Positions 22,947 through 32,949 are shown, numbered from the stretch's first letter. The stretch is DNA of 64,000 bases from Clostridium sp. BJN0013 (GCF_040939125.1 NZ_CP162495.1:1674001-1738000), one strand, 5' to 3'. Notes: generated by a model from the letters alone, not told the origin. Made by a program: numbers and translations.

Positions 22947-23240
22947 ATGAAGATAATAAATAGAATTAATCTATCAAGAAATATGTATGGATTAGTTCAA
23001 TGTAATATATACACCTTTTTAGCTAAATATAAAAATACTAAAAATAGTAAGTTAAAAAAGTTTGTTATAATGCTAAAGTTCTTTTTTAGTTTTTGTAAGG
23101 TTACCCAGAAAAGTTTTGAAGAATTATGCAAAGATGCATACCCAATACTTTCTAAATCAAGGAATATATTTACAGATCATGCACAATTACAGTTTAAGGA
23201 ATTAGAAACTATATTTAAAATAGAGCGAAAAAATCATTGA
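22947..23240 (+). CDS. hypothetical protein
   Basis: 97 aa starting at the IS110 copy B edge (ATG 22947). The element end supplies GAAAGGAATG as ribosome site. Basic, with a hydrophobic stretch (VIMLKFFFSFC). Originally coupled to the upstream peptide by ATGA. Not recognised. Confidence 0.45.
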   Translation: MKIINRINLSRNMYGLVQCNIYTFLAKYKNTKNSKLKKFVIMLKFFFSFCKVTQKSFEELCKDAYPILSKSRNIFTDHAQLQFKELETIFKIERKNH

Positions 23241-23334
23241 TTTAATATATTAACACGTTAGGTCTTGATACTTAGATATCTTTATTGTATTAAATCCAAA
23301 ACAAAACGAATAGGCAGGTGGTGACAATGTAGAG

Positions 23335-24252
23335 ATGGCAGATAAGGAAACCGTAAGAAAAGAATATGAAACTGGAAAATATACTTTTAAGCAGTTGGCA
23401 GATAAATTTAATATAAGTCAGGGAACTATAAAAAGTTGGGCTAAAAGAGATAAAGATAATGGGCAACCATGGAAAAAGGTTGCAACCAAAACAAAAAACC
23501 AAAATAAAAAGGTTGCAACCGAAAAAGAAGTTGCAGTAGAAGAAAAAGAGCCTGTTTTTGAGGAAGTTCAAGAAGTTTTAAATAATCCTGAACTTACTGA
23601 TAAACAAAGGCTTTTTTGTGTTATATATGCTAAGAGGCAAAACGCTACTAAAGCATATCAAAAGGTGTATAAATGCACTTATGAAACAGCAATGATATGT
23701 GGTAATAGATTGTTAAGAAATGTTAAGGTAAAAGAGCAAATCAATAAACTTTTAGAGGCTGAGTTAAATAAGGAATTTCTTAAAAGAGGACTAATTCAAC
23801 AATATAAAGATATTGCCTTTTCAGATATAGGTGATTATCTTGAATTTGGAAAGAAAAAAGTACCTCAATGGACCAAAGACAAGGATGGCAAGTATATTCC
23901 TGTTATAGATCCTAACACTGGAGAACAAAAAATAAATGAATACAGCTATGTTGACTTGAAAGATAGTGTAGATTTAGATACCAGTATAATAACAGAAGTA
24001 TCAGAAGGAAAAGACGGAATTAAGTTCAAGCTTGCTGATAAGATGAAAGCTATGGAGATTTTATCTAAATTGAGTAATCTGTTATCCGATGAAGAGAAGA
24101 CAAAACTTGAATTAGAGTATAAGAAACTCCAAGGGGAAAAACTTAGGGTTGAGATTGAGAAGGTTAAAAATCCTGATAAGGATAAACAAAATGCTTTAGC
24201 TGATGCAGTGCTTAAAAAAATGAGTAAACGGAATGATACTGAAAATGGATAA
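23335..24252 (+). CDS. terminase small subunit (XtmA-like)
   Basis: 305 aa. An N-terminal HTH (TFKQLADKFNISQGTIKSWAK) is followed by a KVATK-rich linker and the terminase_2 core LTDKQRLFCVIYAKRQNATKAYQ. Recognises the packaging site and guides TerL. Overlaps terL by about 8-20 bases, as in PBSX. Confidence 0.9.
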   Translation: MADKETVRKEYETGKYTFKQLADKFNISQGTIKSWAKRDKDNGQPWKKVATKTKNQNKKVATEKEVAVEEKEPVFEEVQEVLNNPELTDKQRLFCVIYAKRQNATKAYQKVYKCTYETAMICGNRLLRNVKVKEQINKLLEAELNKEFLKRGLIQQYKDIAFSDIGDYLEFGKKKVPQWTKDKDGKYIPVIDPNTGEQKINEYSYVDLKDSVDLDTSIITEVSEGKDGIKFKLADKMKAMEILSKLSNLLSDEEKTKLELEYKKLQGEKLRVEIEKVKNPDKDKQNALADAVLKKMSKRNDTENG

Positions 24253-25657
24253 TAATTTTTGGGCAAATGTAGTTGACACCTATTATGATGATCCTATAGG
24301 CTTCTTTGAGGACATACTCAACTTTTCTCCTGATACTTGGCAGGGCAAAGCTGCAGAAAGCGTTAGGGATAATCTTAAGACAGCCATACGTTCTGGACAG
24401 GGCGTTGGGAAAAGTGCTTTAACTGCATGCTTGATGATTTGGTATATAGCTATGCATCCTTATTCACGAATAATTGCCACAGCTCCTACCAAACAACAAT
24501 TGCATGATGTACTTTGGGCAGAAATAAGTAAATGGCTCACGGGGACTATACTTGATGGGAAAATTATATGGAAGAAAACCAGAGTAGAAATGAGTGGTTA
24601 TGAAGCTGTATGGTATGCAACTGCTAAAACTGCTACAAGACCTGAAAATATGCAGGGTTATCATGAACAATATATGCTCTTTGTTGTTGATGAAGCTTCT
24701 GGTGTAGAAGATAAAATATTGGAGGCGATACTTGGTACATTAGGCCATGAAGATAATAGATTACTTCTTTTGGGCAATCCGACAAAGACGACTGGAGTAT
24801 TCCATGATGCTTTTTATAAAGATAAAATTGATTATTATACTATTAAAGTTAATGCAAGAGATGTCAAAAGGACCAATAAGAATAACATAAAATCACTTAT
24901 CAGAAAGTATGGGGAAGATTCCAATGTTGTAAGAGTGAGGGTTGATGGAGATTTTCCTAAGCAAGAGGATGATGTATTTATACCTCTTGAGTTTATAGAA
25001 CAGTCCATAATGACAGAGTATATTGAATGTGAAATACAAAGCATTGATATAGGTGTGGATGTTGCTAGATTCGGAGATGATGATACTGTAATAGCTCATA
25101 AGGTGAATAATAAAATTTTGCCATTAAAAATCAGAAGAGGACAGGATCTTATGAGAACATCAGGTGATGTTCTTTTTTCATGTACCAGTTTAAAAGAAAA
25201 GTATCCTGGATTCTTTATGCATGGAGGCAAGATAAAAGTAAAAATTGATGATACAGGTCTAGGCGGTGGAGTAACTGATAGAGTTAGGGAAGTAATAAGA
25301 GATAAGAATATCAGTTGGATAGAAGTATATCCGGTTAATATGGCTCAATCTATACACCATAAATTTTACTATGATATAACAACGTATCTCTGGAGTGTAA
25401 TAAGAGATTTAATTGATACTTCAGAAGGAAGAAAGTGTGAACTCATACTTCCAAATGATGATGATCTAGTAGGTCAGCTATCCTGCAGAAAATATATTTA
25501 TCATTCTAGTGGGAAAATAAGACTTGAATCTAAAAAAGAAATGAAAGACAGGGGATTGAAAAGTCCCGATAGGGCAGATACAGTTACACTTGCTTGTTTG
25601 CCAGTGAGAGAAAATGCTAATGAAAGAAGGAGAGGGGGTAGAGCCGGTAAAATATGA
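24245..25657 (+). CDS. terminase large subunit (XtmB-like)
   Basis: 470 aa from ATG 24245. Walker A SGQGVGKSA near residue 50, Walker B LFVVDEASG, and RNase H-like nuclease motifs DIGVDVARFGDDD and the late D near SPDRADTV. Packs DNA and cleaves concatemers. Full length, intact. Confidence 0.95.
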   Translation: MDNNFWANVVDTYYDDPIGFFEDILNFSPDTWQGKAAESVRDNLKTAIRSGQGVGKSALTACLMIWYIAMHPYSRIIATAPTKQQLHDVLWAEISKWLTGTILDGKIIWKKTRVEMSGYEAVWYATAKTATRPENMQGYHEQYMLFVVDEASGVEDKILEAILGTLGHEDNRLLLLGNPTKTTGVFHDAFYKDKIDYYTIKVNARDVKRTNKNNIKSLIRKYGEDSNVVRVRVDGDFPKQEDDVFIPLEFIEQSIMTEYIECEIQSIDIGVDVARFGDDDTVIAHKVNNKILPLKIRRGQDLMRTSGDVLFSCTSLKEKYPGFFMHGGKIKVKIDDTGLGGGVTDRVREVIRDKNISWIEVYPVNMAQSIHHKFYYDITTYLWSVIRDLIDTSEGRKCELILPNDDDLVGQLSCRKYIYHSSGKIRLESKKEMKDRGLKSPDRADTVTLACLPVRENANERRRGGRAGKI

Positions 25658-27195
25658 ATAATAGGGTGGTAGTAAAAAAAATAGTTGTAAATGATGCATT
25701 AGGGCAAAGTAGACAGATAGACAAAGATCCTTTTACAGGGCTGTATAACAATGGGGTTATAGCTCCACTCTATGATCCTGAACTTCTAATAAGACTACCA
25801 GAGCAAAGTGATATACTACAGCAGTGCATTGATGCTTATAAAACTAATATAGTAGGTTTTGGATATAGTTTTAAATATGATATTGATTATGATAAATCGG
25901 ATGAAGCAATCAAGAAAGTATTGGATTTAGAGTGGAATAAATATGACAATTTCTTTAAGTATTGTAATTTTGATGAATCCTTTGTTGAAATCATGAAGAA
26001 GGTTATTGATGATAGGGAGAAGCTTGGATGGGGAGCTATTGAAGTTATACCAGATGTATTAGGTAATCCTGCAGGATTTGAACATATACCAGGGCATACT
26101 GTAAGAATCTGCAAAAGAGAAGATACTTTGGTTGATATTGATGTAATTATAACTGATGAAGACGGAAAAGAAGTGACTATAAAGAGGAAAAAGAAGTTTA
26201 GAAAGTTCGTCCAGATAAGAGGAATCAATACCGTTTATTTCAAAGAATTTGGGGACCCACGAGATATGGATTGCAATACTGGTGAATATGGCAAGGATAT
26301 TCTAGAAGAAAGAAAAGCAACCTCGATAATGTTTTTCAATATTTACTGTCCTTATACAGAGTATGGATTACCTAGATATTTAGGAAATATATTAAATATT
26401 GAAGGCACCAGAAAGGCTCAGGAACTCAACTATAATTACTTTGATAATGGCAGACATATACCTTTAGCTGTAGTAGTTGAAAATGGTCAATTGACACAAA
26501 CATCTATAGATATGCTTAAAGATTCAAAGGGCGAGAATGCACAGCATGGGTATTTAATACTTGAAGCTGAAGGATTTAAAGATGGTGATGGATTAGTAGG
26601 GACAGAAGAAAAGGCTAACAAAGTTACTATAAGATTTGAGAAATTGGCAGAAATACTTCAAGACGATGCACTGTTTCAAGAGTATTGTAAAAATAACAGG
26701 ACTAATATACGGTCAGCTTATAGGCTGCCACCTATTTATACAGGTGAAAGTCAGGATTATAGCAGGGCTACAGCAGATACTGCAAGACAGCTTACAGAAG
26801 AACAGGTATTTCAACCTGAAAGAGAAGATTTAGGATTTAAGCTTAACAATCTTTTAAAATTAAAACTAGAAATTAAAAATGTTTCAATGATTTTTAAATC
26901 TCCGAGAATAACAGATAACGGAGAAATAGCAAGGGCTTTATATCCTTATATAACATGTGGTGCAGCAACTCCCAATATGGTTCTGGATGAAATGGGACAA
27001 CTTCTAGGAAAAGAATTTGATCAGTTTGAGGGTGATTGGGCTAATCAACCACTGCAAATAACATTAAAGCAGCTGGATTTGCAAAAACAAGCCCAACAAT
27101 TGCAAAATGCTGTTCAGAAATCAGATGAAAATAAAATACTTGAGGCTTTAAAAGATATTCAAATATCAGTAGAAGGAGCTTTAAAAGATGAGTAA
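25654..27195 (+). CDS. portal protein, PBSX family (XkdE-like)
   Basis: 513 aa. Contains LPEQSDILQQCIDAYKTNIVG, the IPGHTVRICK region and YRLPPIYTGESQDYSRATAD typical of PBSX portals. Forms the dodecameric DNA channel. The C-terminus is coiled (QLDLQKQAQQLQNAVQ). Start overlaps terL. Confidence 0.92.
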   Translation: MNNRVVVKKIVVNDALGQSRQIDKDPFTGLYNNGVIAPLYDPELLIRLPEQSDILQQCIDAYKTNIVGFGYSFKYDIDYDKSDEAIKKVLDLEWNKYDNFFKYCNFDESFVEIMKKVIDDREKLGWGAIEVIPDVLGNPAGFEHIPGHTVRICKREDTLVDIDVIITDEDGKEVTIKRKKKFRKFVQIRGINTVYFKEFGDPRDMDCNTGEYGKDILEERKATSIMFFNIYCPYTEYGLPRYLGNILNIEGTRKAQELNYNYFDNGRHIPLAVVVENGQLTQTSIDMLKDSKGENAQHGYLILEAEGFKDGDGLVGTEEKANKVTIRFEKLAEILQDDALFQEYCKNNRTNIRSAYRLPPIYTGESQDYSRATADTARQLTEEQVFQPEREDLGFKLNNLLKLKLEIKNVSMIFKSPRITDNGEIARALYPYITCGAATPNMVLDEMGQLLGKEFDQFEGDWANQPLQITLKQLDLQKQAQQLQNAVQKSDENKILEALKDIQISVEGALKDE

Positions 27196-28120
27196 GAGTG
27201 ACGTGCTATTGGCATTTTCAAATGGATTAAAAAAAGCTATAGCTAAACTTGACACTGATACAAATGATTATTTTGCAAAGGTTAATGGTAATAAAATATG
27301 GATAAAGGATGCAGAACAGTTTGCCAGAGATGTTGAAAAAGCAATGATGATTTTCTTTAATAAACAAAAAGGTAATTATATATCCAAAATAAAGAGTTCT
27401 TTGAAAGATTCTGAAGTATATGAAGATATAGAAAGGGAAATAGAATCTCTTTTGTTTTCTGGTGATAGTAGTAATGAGTATATAAATGAACTAAAAGATA
27501 AGGTTCAACCTTTAATAGAAAAATATATCAAGGAATTAAGTGAAAAATGTTTAAAGAATTTAGCTGAAACTTTTAAAGCAAAGATAAAAATTCAAGATCC
27601 TGATTGGGAATATGGAGATAAAAAGCCTTCATATTTTGATGAAAAGTTATTTAATAAAAATTCTGCAGCGTGGGTTGAAAATCATGTAATTAAATTTTCT
27701 CCAGAAGTACAAAGGACAACGCATGATGCTGTAGTAAATGCTATAAAAGAAGGATATGAAGCAGGAGAGACTATAGATGAGTTGGCCGATAGACTTGATA
27801 AATTACCTGCATTTGATAGGAACAGAGCTATAAGAGTAGCGCGAACTGAAACCATAGCAGCAAGTAATGCTGGAGAATTTGAAAGCTATAACCAGAGTGA
27901 TTTTGTAATAGGTAAACAATGGCTTTCATCTCATGACGGTAGGACAAGGCCAGACCATGCGGCAGCTAATGGGCAAAAGAAGAAATTAGATGAACCTTTT
28001 AATGTTGGTGGGTATAAGCTTATGTTTCCTGGGGACAGTTCATTAGGTGCTTCGGCGAAAGAAGTGATTCATTGCAGATGTACTATGGTACCAATATTTC
28101 AAGGTGAAAGTTTAGATTAG
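27188..28120 (+). CDS. phage head morphogenesis protein (SPP1 gp7/Mu F-like)
   Basis: 310 aa. The C-terminal domain has RIARTET-like RVARTETIAASNAGEFESY, then WLSSHDGRTRPDHAAANGQ and VIHCRCTMVPIF, the signature of this minor head family. Overlaps the portal gene. Complete. Confidence 0.9.
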   Translation: MSKSDVLLAFSNGLKKAIAKLDTDTNDYFAKVNGNKIWIKDAEQFARDVEKAMMIFFNKQKGNYISKIKSSLKDSEVYEDIEREIESLLFSGDSSNEYINELKDKVQPLIEKYIKELSEKCLKNLAETFKAKIKIQDPDWEYGDKKPSYFDEKLFNKNSAAWVENHVIKFSPEVQRTTHDAVVNAIKEGYEAGETIDELADRLDKLPAFDRNRAIRVARTETIAASNAGEFESYNQSDFVIGKQWLSSHDGRTRPDHAAANGQKKKLDEPFNVGGYKLMFPGDSSLGASAKEVIHCRCTMVPIFQGESLD

Positions 28121-28138
28121 TAGGAAGGAGGAAAATGA

Positions 28139-28363
28139 GTGGGAGTAATTATTTTTTTCTTTATATTAAGTTGTGTTGTTATAGCCATAGGACATATATT
28201 TTATTGGGGGTTTTCAAAGAAAAACTTCCAAAGGTTAACGAATAAGGTATATGATGAGGTTACAGAGGATTTACAAGCTATAGGAAGTATACTGTTTCTT
28301 ATTGGATATATGAGTTTAATAGCAAGTGTTTTGGCTTACATTATATTCTATAAAATATTTTAG
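28139..28363 (+). CDS. small membrane protein in the head cluster
   Basis: 74 aa after GGAAGGAGGAAAATGA. Two hydrophobic segments (VIIFFFILSCVVIAIGHIFY and a second near the C-terminus). Not a usual head gene. May be a late-inserted moron. Function unknown. Confidence 0.45.
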   Translation: MGVIIFFFILSCVVIAIGHIFYWGFSKKNFQRLTNKVYDEVTEDLQAIGSILFLIGYMSLIASVLAYIIFYKIF

Positions 28364-28381
28364 AAAGGTGGGAATATACTA

Positions 28382-28699
28382 GTGGATTTGTTTAAAAATT
28401 GTGATGAGAAAATAGCAATTAATCTATCTTTAAAGGATGGTGCAATGCATCCTAAGGTTATTATCGGTGATCTTGATATATCAGATAGGGTGAAAGGAGT
28501 AAAAATTGTAGGAGGAGCAGGCATAATACCATCTATAGAGTTGAAATTGATACCTGAGGAGGTAGATATAACTATGGATGAGGTGCCTATATTACAGGAA
28601 AAAAATATAAAGGATTTTTCCTTAGAAGAGATTACAAAGGAAGTAGCAATAAGAATGTGTGAACAGCTTGTAAAAGATAATAGTAAAATGAGGTGGTAA
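28382..28699 (+). CDS. hypothetical phage head-cluster protein
   Basis: 105 aa from GTG after GAAAGGTGGG. DLDISDRVKGVKIVGGAGIIP and SIELKLIPEEVDIT give a beta-rich look common in phage head operons. Not recognised. Confidence 0.55.
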   Translation: MDLFKNCDEKIAINLSLKDGAMHPKVIIGDLDISDRVKGVKIVGGAGIIPSIELKLIPEEVDITMDEVPILQEKNIKDFSLEEITKEVAIRMCEQLVKDNSKMRW

Positions 28700-29164
28700 A
28701 TGATGCCAGCTAAAAACTTCGAAGTAAAAATAGCTAAAGTAGATGAGCAAAATCATATAGTTGAAGGGGTCGTATATAGACCATCAAAAGTATTCAAGGA
28801 AGATGGCACTCCAGAGGATTATGTTGATACCCAAGGGGATTGGGCAACCGTAGAAGATGTAAAAAAGGCATGTCATACTTTGAGTAAAAAGTTGGCTTTA
28901 ACTCAGTCTATAGCTAAGGCGGGAGTTGACAAGAGCCATAATGAAAAAGGCGGCTATGGTTTTGTAGTAGAAAATTATATAGCTAAAACGGATATTCCTG
29001 ATATAAATGCTAAAGCTGATGACTGGTGTGCTGCAGTGGAAGTTACAGATGATTCGACATGGCAGCAAGTTCTAAAAGGAGATATAACAGGTTTTAGTAT
29101 TGGTGGTACTGCCGTTTATGTAAAGCCTAAAGAAGGAGGTGAAGGAAGTGCCGAGAATGACTGA
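28700..29164 (+). CDS. XkdF-like prohead serine protease
   Basis: 154 aa. Peptidase S78-type features: VVYRPSKVF...YVDTQGDWATVEDV, catalytic-His-like DKSHNEKGGYGFVVEN and Ser-like GDITGFSIGG. Matures the prohead. In PBSX one gene (xkdF) has this domain plus the region found in the next ORF. Here they are split. Confidence 0.85.
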   Translation: MMPAKNFEVKIAKVDEQNHIVEGVVYRPSKVFKEDGTPEDYVDTQGDWATVEDVKKACHTLSKKLALTQSIAKAGVDKSHNEKGGYGFVVENYIAKTDIPDINAKADDWCAAVEVTDDSTWQQVLKGDITGFSIGGTAVYVKPKEGGEGSAEND

Positions 29165-30071
29165 TATGGATATTAACTTTATATCTCTTGTAAAAAAGGG
29201 AGCTAATAAACAGAAAATACAGATTTATAAAAGTGACGATTATATGCCTGAAACCAATGATTCAAATGATGAGGTTAAGGGCTTTTTTAATGTGGTAAAA
29301 TCATTTTTTACAGGAAAAAATATAGTGCAAAAGGCTGATAAGCCAAAGCCACCGACAGATTTTGCTGGAGCTATAGCTGCACAAGACGTATCAGATAACC
29401 TCGATAATGCTAGATGGACTTTAAGGACAGTCATGTACAATATATTGGCTGATGATACTATAACAGATAAAAAAAGCCAAATAGGTACACAGATTGATTC
29501 TTTTAAAAATTATGTATTGAATCAATTGGATCAAGTTGGCATTAAAAAATGTGCAGATCAATTAAAAGGTGAGCCTATTGAAAAAGCAGGAAAAAAAATA
29601 TCCACAGCGAGGCTTGATAATATTAAAGGTGCCATAACAGCACTTCAATTAGTAGTAGATGAAGTATCTACAGAAACAGAAGGGGGAGATGGAGAAGTGA
29701 AAAAAGAGGATGTAACTGAAATAATGAAATCAGCTTTAAATGAGAGCTTGAAACCTATTACTGAAAGATTGGATAAAATTGAAAAGGAGGATTCTACTAC
29801 ATGTCCAAGTTGTAAGGCAGCAGTAAAACCAGAAGATAAGTTTTGTTCAAGCTGTGGTAAGGCGTTAAATGCAGCAGCGACATCTACTAAAAAAGAAGAT
29901 ACAGAAGATACATCTGAGATAATAAAGGCAGTTATAGAGGATGCACTAAAGCCAGTGAATGAAAGAATTGAAGCTGTTGAAAAATCAAGGGGTATATCAA
30001 AACAGGCAGAGTCCGGTAGTGATGAAATTACGGTTAAAAAAGAAAATGTATTTGCAGGATTAGATATATAA
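29139..30071 (+). CDS. XkdF/scaffold-like protein with zinc ribbon
   Basis: 310 aa, probably from ATG 29157 or GTG-type starts nearby. The N-terminus (INFISLVKKGANKQKIQIYK) resembles the XkdF start. The middle is helical, and CPSCKAAVKPEDKFCSSCGK forms a zinc ribbon. Coiled C-terminus. Position before the capsid gene suggests scaffolding. Overlaps the protease gene. Confidence 0.65.
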   Translation: MKEVPRMTDMDINFISLVKKGANKQKIQIYKSDDYMPETNDSNDEVKGFFNVVKSFFTGKNIVQKADKPKPPTDFAGAIAAQDVSDNLDNARWTLRTVMYNILADDTITDKKSQIGTQIDSFKNYVLNQLDQVGIKKCADQLKGEPIEKAGKKISTARLDNIKGAITALQLVVDEVSTETEGGDGEVKKEDVTEIMKSALNESLKPITERLDKIEKEDSTTCPSCKAAVKPEDKFCSSCGKALNAAATSTKKEDTEDTSEIIKAVIEDALKPVNERIEAVEKSRGISKQAESGSDEITVKKENVFAGLDI

Positions 30072-30243
30072 GACCAGCTAGTAAAAGTCAATAGTTAATT
30101 TAAAAAATTTATTTACTAAATTTAAGAGCAAAAAAGAGCATGGCAAACAAACCATAAAAAAATACGAACTATGGCAAATTTTTACTAAAACTAAATTGGA
30201 AATAATTTATCCAATTTGGACCATAATTAATTTGTCTAAGTGG

Positions 30244-31542
30244 TTAAGAAACTGATCTTGAAAAATTAGTAACATACATTTGGTTGTGCAGTTTTGGTTC
30301 ACGAATTTCATAAGGCTTTTGATCTCTAAGAACTGCAAATATGTACTTTACAAGTTTGTGCATAATTGCACAAAGAGCAACTTTCTTCTTCTTACCATTT
30401 AAGTTTTTATTGCGATACTGGTAAAGAACACTGTTAATTGGTTTACCAGTTTTGGATTTTCTTATTGATGCAAGAGCAGCAGCATAAAGTGCTCTTCTAC
30501 CAAAGCGTGTACCACGCTTGGACATTTTATTTTGGTCACTATTAAATTTCCCGGATTGACTAACTGAAGGGTCAATTCCAAAGAAAGCAACCATTTCTTT
30601 TGGATGCTTGAACCTTGTAGGATCGCCTATTTCACTCATTATGGTTACAGCTGTAATAAAGCCTATACCTTTGAAAGAAAGAAGCAATGCTATGTTGTTC
30701 TTAAATGAAGCAGGTGTTGAGTCATTTTTAACTGCTGATTCTATTTCATTTACTAGAGTTTCAATTTGTTCATTAATGATGTTTAAAAGCTTTATATTTA
30801 TGCCTATAGTTACTTTAAAGGAATTATTGGTTATTCCTATTTGTACAGCACTTAGTGCAGCGTTTAAAAGTTTGTTATATGTGTTTGTACACCAGTCAAT
30901 TGATTTACAAGAATTTTCCTTTAGTAAAGCAATTAAATCATCTTTTGGTGCATCAACAATTGCTTTAGGGGATGAAAATTTACTTAAAACTGCTAATGAA
31001 GTAACACCAGCTACGTCAGAAAAAACATTATGATATCCAGGAAAAAACGTTCTAAGATCAGAAGATAACTTTTTCTTGAACTGGGAACGGTTATCTATAA
31101 GGCTGTAGTAATCACGACAAAGTGATCTTACAGCAAATATTGGGATATCTAAATAATCAGACATTTTTATATTTTGAAATTTTGCTATGTTTGCAATAGT
31201 TAAGGCATCCATTTTATCATTTTTCACTTTTCTTATTCCTAAATTTTTGTTACTATTAGTAATAAGAGGATTTATAACGAAAGTTTCTAATTCGTTATTC
31301 TTTAGGAAGTGGAAAAGAGTTAAATGGTAAACACCAGTTGATTCCATGAAAAGTGATGGTTTCATGGAGAACTCTTTTTCCACTTTTCTCATTTCTTTGA
31401 GAAGATAAGAGAAACCATCAGAAGTGTGCATTATCTTGAAAGCCTTTCTATAAACTGCTCCATCAGGGGCTAGTATTGCAACCATAGAATAATCAGCAGA
31501 AACATCGATACCTACTACAGGTAAATTAAAAAATTTTGACAT
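30244..31542 (-). CDS. IS110-family DEDD transposase (second type)
   Basis: 432 aa. DEDD start GIDVSADYSMVAI, MESTGVYH and KVKNDKMDALTIA. C-terminal serine-domain block VAFFGIDPSVSQSGKFNS and RRALYAAALASIRKS. Only distantly like the copies at 4732 and 21375. No disruption is seen. Confidence 0.95.
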   Translation of the reverse strand: MSKFFNLPVVGIDVSADYSMVAILAPDGAVYRKAFKIMHTSDGFSYLLKEMRKVEKEFSMKPSLFMESTGVYHLTLFHFLKNNELETFVINPLITNSNKNLGIRKVKNDKMDALTIANIAKFQNIKMSDYLDIPIFAVRSLCRDYYSLIDNRSQFKKKLSSDLRTFFPGYHNVFSDVAGVTSLAVLSKFSSPKAIVDAPKDDLIALLKENSCKSIDWCTNTYNKLLNAALSAVQIGITNNSFKVTIGINIKLLNIINEQIETLVNEIESAVKNDSTPASFKNNIALLLSFKGIGFITAVTIMSEIGDPTRFKHPKEMVAFFGIDPSVSQSGKFNSDQNKMSKRGTRFGRRALYAAALASIRKSKTGKPINSVLYQYRNKNLNGKKKKVALCAIMHKLVKYIFAVLRDQKPYEIREPKLHNQMYVTNFSRSVS

Positions 31543-31592
31543 TGTAAATATCTCCTTTTCATATATTTTTGAAGATAGAACAGAGTATCCAT

Positions 31593-31760
31593 ACCTAACA
31601 GTGAGCTAACAACCTCGTTTGTGACACGAGTAATTCTTCCGCAAGGGAAGAAACTCAACCAGCTAAACATCTAATCTCACTGATGGAATGATACGCTTTT
31701 TCACGGGTATAGGAACTCCGAAGGAGTCCTCCCAGGAGGAATACATCTAACCTCTATTCA
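31593..31760 (-). ncRNA. candidate bridge RNA region of the third IS110
   Basis: Strongly structured non-coding stretch upstream of the transposase. A closing stem CAGTGAG (31599-31605) / CTCACTG (31676-31682) encloses hairpins CTCG/CGAG (31614-31630) and TTCTTCC-GCAA-GGAAGAA (31634-31652). Further hairpins GGA.CTCC/GGAGTCC and CCTCC/GGAGG follow. Fits a left-end bridge RNA. Guide loops not assigned. Confidence 0.5.
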
Positions 31761-31974
31761 GAAGATATTATACAATGATTTAACTATTAATCAAGTTACC
31801 CTTGTGGAAGATACACTCTTATTATTTTTAGACTTACTAAAGGATATTGCAATTTCCAGAACGGAACTTGAGATGTACGAACAATAATTAATTTATATTT
31901 ATAAATATCCGTTAGTAGAGATGATCTAATCTCTATTGATTGGTACAACTATATTATACGAGGAGGAATTTAAC

Positions 31975-32931
31975 ATGTCAGGTTTAAGTAATGAACAAAT
32001 AATAAATAAAGCAGCAGTAACAGCCGCAGGTAAAACTACAGGGATGCTGAACCCCGAACAGTCAAGGGCTTTTTTAAAAATGGTATTTGATGATAGCTCT
32101 TTTTTAGGGGAACTTTCTCATCAGACAAGAAGAGCTACAAAAGGTACTATTGAAAAACTAGGAATTGGTAGAAGACTTTTGAGACAGCAGGTAGAGGCAA
32201 CTGATACCCTCTCTGGAAAAGGTGTAGACCCAATTTTGGGTTCAGTGCCTTACAGTTGTACTGATGTAGTACTTGGTGCTGAAATATCAGAAAAATTTTT
32301 AAGAGAAAATATTGAGCAGGAAGGATTTGAAACTACTTTTATGGGAATGATAGCAACCCAGGTTAAAGTGGATATGCTTGATTTAGCTTTCAATGGAGAC
32401 ACTGCAGTAGATGTAGCTAATCCCGATCATGACTTCCTTGTAATTGATGATGGCATAGTAAAACAACTAGGGACAGGAGCACATATACTTGATGCAACTA
32501 CTATAGGAGCAGATTTTACAGATAGCATATTTACAGGTGCATTGAGGGCTTTACCATCCAAATACTTTAATAAAGAGAAATATAGATGGATTGCCAACAA
32601 TGACATGTATATAAGGTGGATTGAATATTTAAAGAAAAGAAATACAGCTGCAGGGGATATGGCTATACTTAATGGAGCTAACATAAACCCATTAAATGTT
32701 GAATGGAGGATAGTTCCAAACTTCCCTGATAACAAGATAATACTTGCAGATCCTTCAAACTTTACTATAGTAAATACCTATGATATAAACCTAAGAAAAA
32801 CTGTTGAGGGCAAGGAAGCAGTATATAGAGATATGAGATTTTATGCATTGCATCTAAATATGGACACTATAATACTTGAAAAAGATGCTGTTGTGAGTGT
32901 AAATAATATTCCGCAAATTGCAGCAGCTTAA
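31975..32931 (+). CDS. major capsid protein (XkdG-like)
   Basis: 318 aa from ATG 31975 after GAGGAGGAATTTAAC. Segments SFLGELSHQTRRATKGTIEKL and RMVPN-like VEWRIVPNFPDNKIILADPSN are typical of P2/PBSX-type capsids. Follows the IS110 insertion but the ribosome site is intact. Confidence 0.9.
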   Translation: MSGLSNEQIINKAAVTAAGKTTGMLNPEQSRAFLKMVFDDSSFLGELSHQTRRATKGTIEKLGIGRRLLRQQVEATDTLSGKGVDPILGSVPYSCTDVVLGAEISEKFLRENIEQEGFETTFMGMIATQVKVDMLDLAFNGDTAVDVANPDHDFLVIDDGIVKQLGTGAHILDATTIGADFTDSIFTGALRALPSKYFNKEKYRWIANNDMYIRWIEYLKKRNTAAGDMAILNGANINPLNVEWRIVPNFPDNKIILADPSNFTIVNTYDINLRKTVEGKEAVYRDMRFYALHLNMDTIILEKDAVVSVNNIPQIAAA

Positions 32932-32949
32932 TATTTGGAGGTGGAGAAT

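Larger units (their letters stand above)
30072..31974 (-). mobile_element. IS110-family element, third and different copy (ends not resolved)
   Basis: An IS110-type transposase on the opposite strand fills the gap between the scaffold-like gene and the capsid gene. The flanks given are the outer limits set by neighbouring genes; true ends lie inside. The long non-coding side is on the right (upstream of the transposase). It would interfere with capsid transcription. Confidence 0.6.
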
